This document shows positions 24,130 through 34,852 of a stretch of 64,000 nt of DNA, one piece after another. Position numbers and translations under genes: made by a program. Below the pieces are notes generated by a model that saw only the letters and a list, made by a program, of their open reading frames with translations, made no database searches and had not been told where the DNA came from. This stretch comes from Leucaena leucocephala (taxonomy: Eukaryota > Streptophyta > Magnoliopsida > Fabales > Fabaceae), in assembly GCA_037074615.1 (NCBI GenBank), contig CM073552.1:22792019-22856018 (forward strand), read 5' to 3'. The first letter of the stretch is position 1, and each line of letters opens with the position of its first letter.

Positions 24130-24512
24130 TGTCATGGGTGACTGTTGGAGTCCCACATCGGATAGGTGTGGAGGGGTCCTGGGCTATATAAGCGTGGCGC
24201 TGCACACCCTGTACGAACCGGTTTTATGGGGAGAGGGTAATGGCCACGTGACAAGTGGTATCAAAGCCGACCCGCTCCGACTCCGATGTCCCGCCAAGCG
24301 TCCCTCGAGGTGTGGGGACCCTCGAAGGTGTGGGGTAGACAGGGGGCCCCACTGTGACGAGGGCGTCACAGGATTGGGTGGGGGAGAATGTCATGGGTGA
24401 CTGTTGGAGTCCCACATCGGATAGGTGTGGAGGGGTCCTGGGCTATATAAGCGTGGCGCTGCATACCCTGTACGAACCGGTTTTATGGGGAGAGGGTAAT
24501 GGCCACGTGACA
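24130..24512 (+). mobile_element. TRIM (terminal-repeat retrotransposon in miniature)
   Basis: Two 124-bp direct repeats (24130-24253 and 24389-24512) start TGTCATGGGTG and end CACGTGACA. I found one difference between them (CACACCC versus CATACCC). Each contains a TATATAAG promoter-like motif. Directly inside the left repeat is TGGTATCAAAGC (24256-24267), matching the usual initiator-Met tRNA primer site apart from one base. Directly before the right repeat is a polypurine tract, GGGTGGGGGAGAA. A 4-bp duplication CCTA flanks the element. There is no coding capacity. The near-identical repeats suggest a recent insertion. Confidence 0.93.
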
Positions 24513-24843
24513 CCTAGCTGCTTTAACCCCCAGCGATGCTCTGTTTTTGACCTCTGCCATTTTGGGCCATATATAACAGAGAGAGTATTCCTTATATTTG
24601 CCACCCCAAATTATTGAAACATATCAGATTGAAAGTAAAGAACAATTAAACATGCAAGAAAGTTGAGGAGAAACAGACAAACAAAACATGCATTTAATCT
24701 GGAAATACTCTGTATCACCACTTCAGTGTTATGCCCAATACATCATTAGCTGATATATACCAGATATATACATCTAGACGTGCAAATTTTGACATATTAT
24801 ACAATAAACAGAATCTACTTTAAACAAATATCATTTTCACTTA

Positions 24844-26461
24844 TCACGTAACCCCACCTTCATCTTCTGCATCACTGGGCACAAGTTTCATATACAGAAA
24901 AGCAACACCAAGGTATATGCAGAAGAACACAGACGCAAATATTGCCAGCATCACATAGTACCTGTCCAAATGAGCTTCATCCTTGTTGAAGTTCTTGAAC
25001 CACCTTCTCACAATCAAAATACTAGGAATCCCCAGGATCTTGCCAACACATGAAACCATGTCTTTCGATAGCCTCCCAGGATTCCTCAATCTCTTATTCT
25101 CATCATCATCATGAGCCAACAATTCCTCTAACCCACTTTGGGACAACCCTTCGACGAGTCCTAAAAGAACATAGTGAGCACACAACCATGCCACACTTGT
25201 CTTATTGGTGTCGTTTTCATCAACCACTTTCTTTCTCTGAATCTCTACTTTCCAAGCTATAACACAGCATATAATAGCACAGACCATTCCACTTCCAATT
25301 CTTACTAATGTGATCCCTTGCTTCTTATTAGCCCCACATTACGTAAATAACAGTATGGTGATTTCATTCACAGCGCTCTTTATCACAATCATGACAGAAA
25401 ACCGAACCTCCTTCCCCTTTATGGTCAGAGGCTCCATTTTAGTACCTTGTTCTTGAAACAAAATGTTACCAGTGGCCAACACTAAGCTGTATGCGATGCA
25501 GCTAAACATCAAAAGCCACTTCATATTTCTTACTTGTTTTGGGACTGTGGTGTCATCTCTGTGCACTGATTGATAGATAGGTCTAGCGGTACTATTGGCG
25601 CAAAAAAGGAACAAGAGACCAGATGATACCATTACAATAGCAGAGATTTGAAAAACTCGTACCCACTGAAGTCCTAAAAACCCAAAGATACCTATGATGG
25701 CTCCAAGGATCCAAGCGCTCTGAATCCATATGTTCTTGCGGATATCTGCAGATTTTGTATCCTTAATATTATTGCTCTGATGGATTTCATATAAATTATG
25801 CTCAAGAAATGACTTGAGAGGTGGATCTGCTCCTCCCTTTCCTAATGCAAAAAGACAAGATACCACCAAGAAAAGTGGCACCTTCTTCTCTTGAGGACTG
25901 TGTCTTGAATAGGACCATAAAATCATTATTCCCTGTCAAAACATAAGTATATATAGTTAGCCATAAGTATTATTATGGCATCATAATAAGTACTTGATAA
26001 AAGAAGACTGGAAACTTACTGCAATATAAGAAGCTGTGGAGATGACAATTGCATAAAAACGACGACCAGATGTTTCCCTTGTGAAGCGAACAATAAGTAT
26101 GGCAGCGAGGGAAGCGAGGCCCTCTTGGAGACACAAGAATAGGGCTGCTTCAACTAGTTGATCTCTCATGGCTTGTTGTGTGTAGAAGGTTATCAGAATC
26201 GACGCACATGCATACTCCACCATGTTGTAGCTTACAAGCAAAGCTGTACATGATGAAGAACACGTACAGAAGATCAAAATAATGAATTTAAAGTATAACT
26301 GTATATACAAGAGTGTTTTTAATGAAATTAAAGGCTCATGTTTCAGAGGATGATATGATCTTACCCCAGCTGAAGAAGGCACTCGGACTTAGAAGGAAGG
26401 GATGGTGCAACCAACTTTGTGAAGCTTGAGCTCTAGAAGATCCACCATCAATGATCTCCAT
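24844..26461 (-). pseudogene. NPF (NRT1/PTR) transporter copy B, one nonsense mutation
   Basis: Three exons (26461-26365, 26243-26020, 25932-24844) with intact splice sites and open frame, except for one TAA at 25339-25341 (codon 305). The intact copy C has TTA (Leu) at this place, in LLFTLCGANKK. After the stop the frame continues unbroken to the natural end. The protein begins MEIIDGGSSRAQASQSW, has the SYNMVEYACASILITFY first helix, GKGGADPP, NILFQEQGTKMEP, LVRIGSGMV and RRWFKNFNKDEAHLDRYY, and would be about 469 residues. A truncated 304-residue product would lack the C-terminal half. The single lesion suggests a recent loss, an allele, or possibly a sequencing error. Confidence 0.85.
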
Positions 26462-26586
26462 TCTGAACTATAACTCTTTAATGGACGATGTTGAATATAC
26501 TCTGCAATTTTTATGATACAGTTTCCGATTAATGTCAAACTTCCTAGCGTGTTTAGTATTTGAACGTAATCTCTCGTTCTCAAGTT

Positions 26587-26629
<43 letters not shown>

Positions 26630-27719
26630 AAATGAATGACGTCACGTTCTTAGCTAAAATGAATGGCAAGTTGATAATCTATGTCCGTTGACCACGCACT
26701 TTATTTTTTGAAATCTATATGAAATGAAATGGATATTTTTTTTAATTAATTAAGTTGTATTATTAGCAACAAATATTCATAGTAAATATTCATATATTTA
26801 TATATAAACTTAAATATATACCAAATATATTGTGTAATCATTTTTAATAACAGATTTAGAATATATATAAATTAAGATTAAATCAAGTTCATCCTCTACA
26901 TCTGAAAGAGTAAGTTTATTTTTGTTATTATTATTTTTGCAATGGTTATGTAAAGCATAATATTTTTATAATGTAAAAATATCAAATCAAAATTTTGATA
27001 AGATGAATAATAATTTAAAATTTATATATAGGATTTTTTTTATGACAAATTAAGGATATAGAGTTTTAAATTAGTGATCTATTTCTAGAAGTTGACAAAT
27101 ATTGCGAGAGGCGTTTGTGTCGATCAAACCTTAAAACTTTTCGTTCCCAATAAGTACATCATTTTTGCTTTGTATAAGGTTTGATTATTTCTCATCAACT
27201 AGAACAAGAAATTGACCCACGAGATTATTAGGTGATTAAACTCAGGTTTACACAGTTAATTTAATCTCATGAATTGGTCGAGTCAAAAAGAAAGAAAGAA
27301 AACCTCATGAATTTGACTACATACGATTACCTAATCCCATCACAAAACTTGCTCACCAAGGCTACCCAGTCGCATGCATTTTCATTATATCACACACGTT
27401 GAAGTTGAATTAATTCCTTTATATTTCATTTTTTTTCAATAAATGCTTTGTAAATCCCCATTCTATTCATAACAATCTATCTATTATAATTCTGAAAATG
27501 CGTGTATATATATAATTTAACTTTCTTTTCTTTTTTCTTTTTTGTTTACAATGAAAGTTATCTTTAATAAACGTGTGTGTGTATAGAAATGGTAATTGGC
27601 ATATGTAAAGGAAACTTTGAACCCTGCCACGTGACATTATAAGCTTATTGTAATTGGGACGATGATTGGGCTTTATGCTCACTTTCTGGCCCAAACATTA
27701 CAAAACTGCTATGTGTATC
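26462..27719. other. spacer upstream of NPF copy B
   Basis: Probable old promoter of copy B. It holds a GA repeat (about 26598-26623), AT-rich sequence and a diverged copy of the array's upstream segment near 27086-27180. Stretches around 27180-27420 resemble 37740-37930 upstream of copy C (both contain CTAGAACAA followed by AAATTGA and CACGAGATTAT). No gene was seen. Confidence 0.5.
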
Positions 27720-27762
27720 TAGAGGTGTTCAGATTCCTAAATGTCTCAACCTAGTCTCGATA

Positions 27763-28079
27763 CCCATCGTACGTAGGTTCAGCTGACGAAAGAGTGAGAT
27801 ATTGATACCTATCATTCGTGGGTTCAGCTGGTAAAAGGGTGAGACATGCGACCATTTAGAGCGTGTTCAATCCCTAGGGAGTACCACTTTGTTGTGATTC
27901 CAGTCGCGGTGCTTGGAAAGCCATCCTAACTCTTGGGTGCCTAGGTTTACGCCTGAGGGTAATAGACGGCTCGCCCTGCCCGATATTAGTATCGCCTAGG
28001 AGGAAGGGAGACTTCGTCCTGCCTTTGTATAGTGGATGAGGCCAACCTTTTTCCAAAAATTTTTGTATAAAAAAAAATT
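27763..28079 (+). mobile_element. SINE (family 2), full-length, nested in the hAT-like element
   Basis: A 317-bp element flanked by a perfect 11-bp duplication TAGTCTCGATA (27752-27762 and 28080-28090). The head is tRNA-like: GGGTTCAGCTGGTAAAAG serves as A-box region and GTGTTCAATCCC as B-box. The head is partly duplicated in tandem (ACGTAGGTTCAGCTGACGAA and TTCGTGGGTTCAGCTGGTAA). The core GGGTAATAGACGGCTC and the A-rich tail match the other family copies. Its insertion postdates formation of the host element's left end. Confidence 0.9.
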
Positions 28080-28286
28080 TAGTCTCGATAATTTTGGGTC
28101 GGGTCTATCCTGTCTTGAGAAAAATTAGGACGGAAACTATCAGGTCAAGATAGGAGAAAGTCAAATAGGATGGGTCTTAGAATGACCTTAAGAAATCCCA
28201 TCCTTTATGCCTTTATTTATTTTTTTAATAATAAATATTAGCCTACAGAACCTGTATCACTCAGTAGCTACTACAGAAACGCAGCT

Positions 28287-28552
28287 ATGGAGGTTGCCAC
28301 CGCGTCATCCAGCTTTGCTCTGAATAGACCTATGTTAGCATCGCCGAATTCTTCCCGAATTGGAGCCCCTATCCGTGCGGTTCATACTTCATAGCGACTC
28401 TTCTGCATCCGTAAGAAGATCTTTGTCCACCAACTTCATTTCTCCTTCCGTCGGCGGCGAAGTCTCTACCCTATCCTCTGGTCACTTGCTTCAACCTTCT
28501 TGTCTGAATCCTGCATCGTTTCTTCATTCTAAGGGCAAAAGGGGCGTCGTTG
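28287..28552 (+). pseudogene. CLPR4: captured CLPR4 exon 1 fragment (transit peptide)
   Basis: The frame from ATG 28287 begins MEVATASSSFALNRPMLAS, like the plastid transit peptide of CLPR4, a non-catalytic subunit of the plastid Clp protease core. A frameshift near 28355 moves the homology to another frame, which runs RRSLSTNFISPSVGG to SFLHSKGKRGVV and matches the CLPR4 SLSNGFLSP and KPKRGVV segments. The frame is broken, so no functional transit peptide is made as it stands. The identity rests on this match together with the much clearer exon at 29663-29867. Confidence 0.72.
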
Positions 28553-29021
28553 AGTAGAAACAATTGAGCATTTGGTCGTAGCGGCTGGTTTTATTTTGCC
28601 AAATTGCCATAGACATAAAAGAGTGATTTTGGTTGACACTGAATGAGCGAAGGTTTCTGGATGCCTAAGATATCTACCGTACTTGTTTGAAATGGAGTTG
28701 TGTTGACAAAAAAACAAAAAAAAAACGAAATGGAGTTGCATACATTGTTAATTAGTTTCTTTATTGATGTCTTTATTGTTTCTGTTTGTTTTTCCTGGTG
28801 TTCTTTGTTTGAGGAGGATATTTTACTTTCCTTTTTATTTCGTAATCCTTCTCCCCGTCTAGTAAATTTTCTTTTGTTATGGCCACTCATGGTGATGGTT
28901 GCAGCATCCCAATTAAAATTGCATATTATATATGATTCCTATGAGGTTTAATGTTGTAAACATAACTTATGTGGTTGAAAAATAACAGAAAAAACATATT
29001 TTGGCATGTTACAGCACTATA

Positions 29022-29625
29022 TGTGTATTTGGATAGACTTTTGAAAAATGATTTATAGAAAAAAATAGCTTTTAGAAAAGGGCTTTTGGAGAAAAGCTTA
29101 TGGAAAAAAAGTGGTTCTAAATAAATTAATGTTTGGATAGTTATTTTTAGAATGACTTTTGTGATTGGTAAATTACCAGAAAGGGTATGAGATGAAAATT
29201 AAAAAAAAAACCATTGTAGGCCACTGCTCATTCTCTCATACTGTTCACTTTAGGAAACTACCCAACGACAACAGCGATAGCGGTGAGCAACGGCAACGGT
29301 AGAGATGGTGACTTTGGCAACCTAGCGTGGATAGCGATAGTAGCGACAGCGATGACTCATGGATGGCGGTAAGCAACATGACTGAGCGGAGGAAAAGGAG
29401 AGAGATGAGAGAAGAGAGGGAAAAAATAAGGGTAAAATAGTAATTGGGTAGTCTATAAACTCTTTTACTGTTCCAGAAGCTATTCCCAATAATTTATCTA
29501 AAACCTTGATTTTAAACCATGGTTTAATCCAAAAATACTTTTAGACAAATATAATTGTTTGTTTTAAAATTTTCTCAAACTAAAATTTGGGTCAGAAATC
29601 CTTTTAATATGCTATCAATATAACT
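29022..29625 (+). repeat. dispersed repeat inside captured CLPR4 intron
   Basis: Starts TGTGTATTTGGATAGACTTT and contains GTGTTTGGATAG, AGGGTATGAGATG and TAGTAATTGGGTAGT. It ends near GGGTCAGAAATCC. It shares long stretches with the insertion in NPF copy E (42801-43329, opposite orientation), which has a target duplication, so this family is mobile. It lies between the two CLPR4 exon pieces; whether it was there before capture is unknown. Confidence 0.7.
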
Positions 29626-29662
29626 CATGCTGGTTCGATGTTCTTTGTATGTGTTTGGATAG

Positions 29663-29867
29663 GTTATTCCTTTTTCAAGAGGAATTGAATGGGAGCAACC
29701 TCCACCAGATATAGCTTCTTTACCTATACAAAAATCGTAATGTCTATCTGGGCATGTCCCTTGTTCCTTCTGTTACAGAGCTAATACTAGCGGAATTTCT
29801 TTACCTTCAATATCATGATGATCAAAAGCCTATTTACCTGTACATAAACTCCACTGGAACAACCAAG
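29663..29867 (+). pseudogene. CLPR4: captured CLPR4 exon 2 fragment
   Basis: After an acceptor-like GGATAG the sequence encodes VIPFSRGIEWEQPPPDIASL. After a one-base frameshift it continues NVYLGMSLVPSVTELILAEF, LYLQYHDDQKPIYLYINSTG and TTK, followed by a donor-like GGTAAATG. This is a near-perfect match to the N-terminal part of the plastid Clp protease subunit CLPR4. Exon edges look like those of a genomic copy, so capture was from DNA rather than from a spliced mRNA. The frameshift prevents translation across the exon. Confidence 0.9.
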
Positions 29868-29895
29868 GTAAATGGTTCTTTATATGTTCCATGGA

Positions 29896-30138
29896 AGTTT
29901 TTTTTTTGTTACAACAATATTTAGAAAGAGGATGAGCTCACTTACGATTCAAAGGCGGGGCGAAATCTCCCTTTCTCCTATGCCATACCAATGTCAGGTA
30001 GGGCGAACCGTCTATTACCCTCAAGCATAAACTTAGGTATCCAGGAGCTAAGATGCCTCCTTAAAAGCCACGACTGGAACCACAACAAAGTTATATTCTC
30101 CAAAGTTCGAACAAGCTCCAAGTGGTTACATTTGACAA
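29896..30138 (-). mobile_element. SINE (family 2), inverted
   Basis: Read on the minus strand it shows the family core (GGGTAATAGACGGTTC, AGGGAGATTTCGCCCCGCC) and ends in the usual A-rich tail at its left side. The 5' head reaches about 30138, directly against the RRP46 fragment. No clear target duplication was found. Confidence 0.75.
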
Positions 30139-30139
30139 A

Positions 30140-30362
30140 CCTGATGGCCCTTCGCCTAGTCAATTGAGGCCCCTTGCTTGCTCTCGGGGATTCCTTAATC
30201 GTGCCCATGGCTCTGCTAGCTGGACTCAATGTTATTCCCCTGTACTTTTCCCGTCCCTTTGGTTTTCTTGCTACAGTGTTTGGACCCAAAGCTAGGACTA
30301 GGAAGAATGAGAATCCCAAAAAAGCTTGCACTGAAATCATGTGGAACCCTAAGACAGGATAG
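30140..30362 (+). pseudogene. RRP46: captured RRP46 exon fragment
   Basis: Encodes SQLRPLACSRGFLNRAHGSA and SWTQ. After a disturbed 35-bp stretch with frameshift it continues FLATVFGPKARTRKNENPKK and ACTEIMWNPKTG, then TAG where the family has Gln. This matches the N-terminal half of RRP46, an RNase PH-like ring subunit of the RNA exosome (QLRPLACSR, HGSASWSQ, VYGPKAGTKKNENPEKA). It lies in the same orientation as the CLPR4 pieces and inside the same hAT-like element. No start codon of its own was seen. Confidence 0.87.
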
Positions 30363-30580
30363 ATTAGCGAGAATTGCTATTTTTTTTTAAAAAAAAAGTT
30401 ATGTTTGTTTAACAACTCCATTGCATTTAACATGGCTAAGCCTGACTCTTCTCCTAAAACTTTGAAGTACAATTTATTATTTATCATTGCCCCTAAAAGA
30501 ATTATATTGACAATATATTCCACGGGTTTGGAGGCAAATGAGTCATCACATCCCTTCTGATTTCTTTGTGAATGGTTTAG

Positions 30581-30681
30581 GGAAATTGGAGAGGGAGTCT
30601 GAGATGATATTAAAGAAATCTCTTGAAAGCTTTTGTATTCGAAGCATGTATCCGAATACCACGACTTCAGTTATAATTCAG
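30581..30681 (+). pseudogene. RRP46: captured RRP46 second exon fragment
   Basis: After TTTAG the frame reads GKLERESEMILKKSLESFCI and RSMYPNTTTSVIIQ, ending at a donor-like GGTCAGT. It corresponds to the next exon of RRP46 (family pattern EMILKR..SI....NPNTTTSVIIQ). The 218 bp between the two exon pieces is therefore a captured intron. The exon itself is open, but the upstream piece carries a stop. Confidence 0.88.
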
Positions 30682-31102
30682 GTCAGTTTTGCTTTTAGCC
30701 TGGAGTAGGATACATGTGTTTTGTCTTTGGATACTTCTTCATATATTTATGGAAAAAGCTACATATGTATCCATTTGTCTATTTTTTTTATAAAAAAAAA
30801 CACAAAAATTTAGGAATTTCTGTCCCGTCCCAAACCCATGCCAGTCTCGACAAGCTCAGGACGGGATAAGACATGGGACATGAAATGCGTCCTATGTCCA
30901 TTCTTGGGACGGGTCACAGGACGGGGATATCTAGGTCCCGACCCGTCCTGTGAACACCCCTATGTGTATCCACCAAAATAGTTTTATCATTCTTGTTGTC
31001 GTCATCAGGGCATCTTTAGTAATTGATCTCGTAAGTCTCCTGTAAGTGCTCTCTGAGTCTTGAGGCTGTGCAATAGGCTTAGTAGGGGACTAGTGCCGAA
31101 TC

Positions 31103-34100
31103 TGTCACGTCCCAAAATTTGAACCGTGACCGGCATGGAATATGAATAAATTCACATTCCTTAAGCCTTAAACTTTAAATGAAACGTTTAACCATTTTAA
31201 AAAAATGATACGAATTTAGAACTTTATCTATAAGTTAGGTGGAGCATCTAACCTTTTAGCAAAATAATACATGTATTTCAGAAAATATAATTACTTCAAA
31301 AGTCGACATGCCAAAACAATTGCTTCAGATCAAACGAGAGGCTCTTTACTGCTCAGCTGGAGGAATAGGGTCAACTGCACTAACTGAAGCCAATTAATCT
31401 ACTCGTGAATAACGTCCCAAAAATATAATTTGAAATATGAAAATAAACAATTTCAGCATGTTTAAGTATAAATCATAATATCTTGTAACTCAATGTAATT
31501 GTTTCAATAAACTTCATTTCATGAAAGTAAACAGTTTATTTCATGAAAAACATTTCAAAGCAATCATTTCAAATCAATCACTTTTTCGTAAGACTTCAAC
31601 AATACCTTTAATCATAAATCATATAGTTTCAGAATTCAATACGAATAGCTCGGTAAACATTTTCTTTTCAGAAAAACCGTTTAAAACAATCGTTTCGAAA
31701 TAACTCTTTTTTCGTAGGACTTCAACAGAACGAAACAGGCGTGGACACACAGTCCACGAGGGTAACTAACCAATCAGGCGCGGCTCGAGGCCACGAAACA
31801 GGCGTAGGTATAAAACCCAAGAATAACAGGCGCAGGTACAATACCCACGAATAACAGGCGCGATAATACATCCCACGAATAACAGGCGCGAGTCCAAGAC
31901 CCACGAAATATCCGTCGAGCTCGGGTTTAACCATGGTGCACCAAGGACTAACAGTACTGCTGTTAGTAACCAGCGTTCTGTATTCCGTCCTCTAAAACCT
32001 TTCAATCATGCATGGGGCCATTTAACATTTAATAATCATAACATTTTTCAATGCAACAATTTCCATTAAAATCATTCATAATCATGAAACTTCCCCAGCA
32101 TGAACATTTTCGATAAATCATCAAACCATGATTGTCAATCAATATGAACAAGTATGCAATAATGAAATATCCATTTTCAACATTTAAAACCATGAATTCA
32201 TATGCTCGCTTTTTTGTAAATCATGCTGAAAATCAACTTTTGATTGAAATATCAAATAACTAAATATATAAAGTCATGAGTTCACAATTCTTTTCTCGTA
32301 ATTCGTGATAAAATTCACATTTAAAAAATATGAAAAAAATAATTATATTTCAAAATCTCAAAGTTAGGGACGTTATTCACTCACCTGAAATGCTCTAACA
32401 CAGCTTACTCTTTCTCTAAACTTCAGGATATCATTGTCTCTTTATTTCCCTAGATTTCCCGAAAATAAAACATTCTATGAGCTAACATTCGGAAACCATA
32501 ATTTCATTTACATTATACTAAATATCATTCTAATATCTTCTTCATAATAGTACTAAATCATACTCTTATTATCCACCATCCCATAATAACTACTACTAAT
32601 GGCTTACATTTAAGCATCCAAAGACACGTTAACTTAATTAAATCCTTCGTTCAACACCAACTTGTTATCAAAACACAATAACGCTCCAATCCATTTCATT
32701 CTTCTTATAATGTAAGCCTTAGCTCACGAACAACCTTTAACATTATTTCAATAATAATTCATCTCTTACACATACTACCCAACACCTTTGCCCACAATCA
32801 TAATTTTTAGCAATTTTACCAAGCATAACTATATAAGAGTTAATAATCCCACTACTTTTTGTGTCTTCATCCCAGTTACCTTCTATTGCTTGAATTTCTT
32901 TAATTTTACTTTTGCCTTTGTTTGATAGTAAATGCCAAGTCCTATTAATCCTTTGTATAGGGAAGATTAATACCCACACTTTGGAAACCATTTCATAATA
33001 AATCTCTTCACATAATCCTAGACTCTCCTTCTCTTATTTAACTCTTTCTTTGGGTCCTTTTTCTTAAATTCCAACTTAAATTCAATGAAATCTAGCTCCT
33101 CTCTACATAACAGGGCTTACCAAATAGGACAAGTGAGAAGGACTTGCTGAATTTTTTTTTTTTTTATTCTCGTTAAACACATCCTATAGGCTTCCAATTC
33201 TGGCTTGGGTTTAATAAAATAATCTAGAACAATTGCCCTTCCCTTTTACATCTCAAACAACAGCATTCACACTGTCTTTATTTGATTTTTATAAATTAAT
33301 TATGTTGCTCTTTGCTTACAATTTTCCATCCGAACAACAGCCCCATTTAAATTCCAATTTGCAATACAATACAACTCCTTACAAGGTCTAATCTTTCTCT
33401 TTATTACCTCTCGGGGTTCTTATTAACTAGTCTGAAAATTTTCAGATTTATGGAGCATTAGCCCACAATTCCATCACCTTTCCATACGCTTAAACACACA
33501 TAAAACATCAAATGAGTTTCTGCAACCTTCATGACAGCAACTATACATATATATATATATAAATACACATACATGCTGTCCAACCAACTCCCCCTACATC
33601 AACGTCCTCATCTCTCTCTCTCTTTCTTTTCTTTCTTTCTTTTTTAAGCTACAGTACACACTCTTGAATCATAGCAGCACTACGTCCTTCCTCTCTCTCT
33701 GTTTTTTTTTTCAAACTAAACCATGACAGAAGTAACGTCCAGCCATCATCTTCAAAATACATGATAGAATACATACATAGGCTCAAGTCATCTCTTCCTC
33801 TTCTTCTCTCGCTTTACAGTGGCTTTTATATATATATATACATATGCCATGCTTCCCGAAACAGCAACCCAATATATATATATTTTTTTTTTCAGGACAG
33901 CAGAAACCTTAACAACAATAGCAACACTTCCTCTGGACAATGAACCCCAATTTCACACCATCCTTTCCACTCCCTCACGACAGTAGCTCGTATATATATA
34001 TACTGTCCTTGAATCAAAACAGCATCATTTATACGTGTGTGTATATACATTCTGTTATGGTTCAATAGCAGAATCATCGTCTCATTTACATATGTATATC

Positions 34101-34852
34101 CTAATCAGTTTTAACAGCAACCATTGCATCTCTTACAGCTCCCAAATCCCAAAAACGTATAGCAACTGAAGTAATTAAGTATTGGATGTTGGTTAGGAAG
34201 CTTACCACTCAAATACAGCGGTCTGAACCGAGAAGGAAGCTGAAGACCTACAGTGCTACAGTACCAGAGAAGACGGCAGCAATCAGCATGACGGTGACGA
34301 CGCCCCAAACGACATATGACTGATGGCTACGTGCTCTTACAAGAACTACCGACGCCCTTTCCTTTTCTTCCACCTTCCGCTTCACTCCACTATCGATAGA
34401 ACCTCCGTCGCTCCCCTGCACTCTTTCTGTCGATGCTCTGCCGACAGAAAACTCAAGTGGGGATGGAGGGCTTCAGACCTAAAAGGAGACGGCCACCGAC
34501 TTTTCGTGCCGTGTACTCCCTTTCCCGCGCCGCTCGCTGAACAACACTGCTCACCCCTCGCGTCGCGCTGCAGTTTCAACTCTGCCAAGACTCACGACAA
34601 CACAGGATAAATGGAGAAAGGGTGTCGGGAGCAGGTGAAAGAATTCAGAAGGGCAAAATGGTAATTTCGCGTGGCAGAAAAAGAAATAAAAATCCTCCTT
34701 CTGAAGGTGCCGGGGTTCGTTCACGGTTTCCTAAAGCCAACTCCTCCATCCTGACCACTTGGCTATTCCATTCCCATTGTAACTTCATTGCAGGAAATAA
34801 TATTTATACTAAAACTATTTTATCTACTTAAGACTCTTTCAGGGACATTACA
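31103..34852. mobile_element. 3.75-kb TG..CA element, probable solo LTR
   Basis: Starts TGTCACGTCCC and ends GGGACATTACA, with imperfect inverted ends. A 5-bp duplication GAATC flanks it (31098-31102 and 34853-34857). TG..CA ends with a 5-bp duplication fit a long-terminal-repeat element. Removing it rejoins a SINE-like unit that is seen whole at 23510-23640. Inside is a short tandem array of 28-bp units (about 31796-31910, AATAACAGGCGC...CCCACG). No protein-coding domain was recognised, so a solo LTR or a large non-coding derivative is more likely than a full retrotransposon. Confidence 0.7.
31796..31910 (+). repeat. 28-bp tandem repeats inside the 3.75-kb element
   Basis: About four units of the pattern AATAACAGGCGC..(10)..CCCACG, with further diverged units upstream from 31735. 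The open frames on the minus strand here (repeating Tyr-Leu-Arg-Leu and Trp-Val-Leu-like peptides) are repeat artefacts. Confidence 0.8.

Larger units (their letters stand above)
27720..30962 (+). mobile_element. Pack-type hAT-like element carrying fragments of CLPR4 and RRP46
   Basis: A 3243-bp element with ends TAGAGGTGTTCA and, on the other strand, TAGGGGTGTTCA (11 of 12 identical). It is flanked by a perfect 8-bp duplication TGTGTATC (27712-27719 and 30963-30970). The right terminal 150 bp is GC-rich with CCCGTCC/GGACGGG motifs, like the element at 1366-1872. Inside, from left to right: a SINE (27763-28079), CLPR4 exon 1 and exon 2 pieces, an intronic repeat (29022-29625), an inverted SINE (29896-30138), and two RRP46 exon pieces. 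No transposase was found, so it would need one in trans. Orientation is given as the direction of the captured genes. Confidence 0.88.

Noticed and set aside
24184..24617. Open frames across the TRIM
   Set aside because: They repeat the same peptide in both terminal repeats and follow the non-coding repeat sequence.
29978..30340. 120-codon minus-strand open frame inside the Pack element
   Set aside because: It runs antisense through the RRP46 fragment and the inverted SINE. The plus-strand RRP46 match explains the sequence.
31796..31910. Regular short repeats that could suggest a CRISPR array
   Set aside because: The 28-bp units are directly tandem without unique spacers, and the genome is a plant nucleus.
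31722..32005. Minus-strand open frames with Trp-Val-Leu-Tyr repeats
   Set aside because: They come from the 28-bp tandem repeats inside the TG..CA element.
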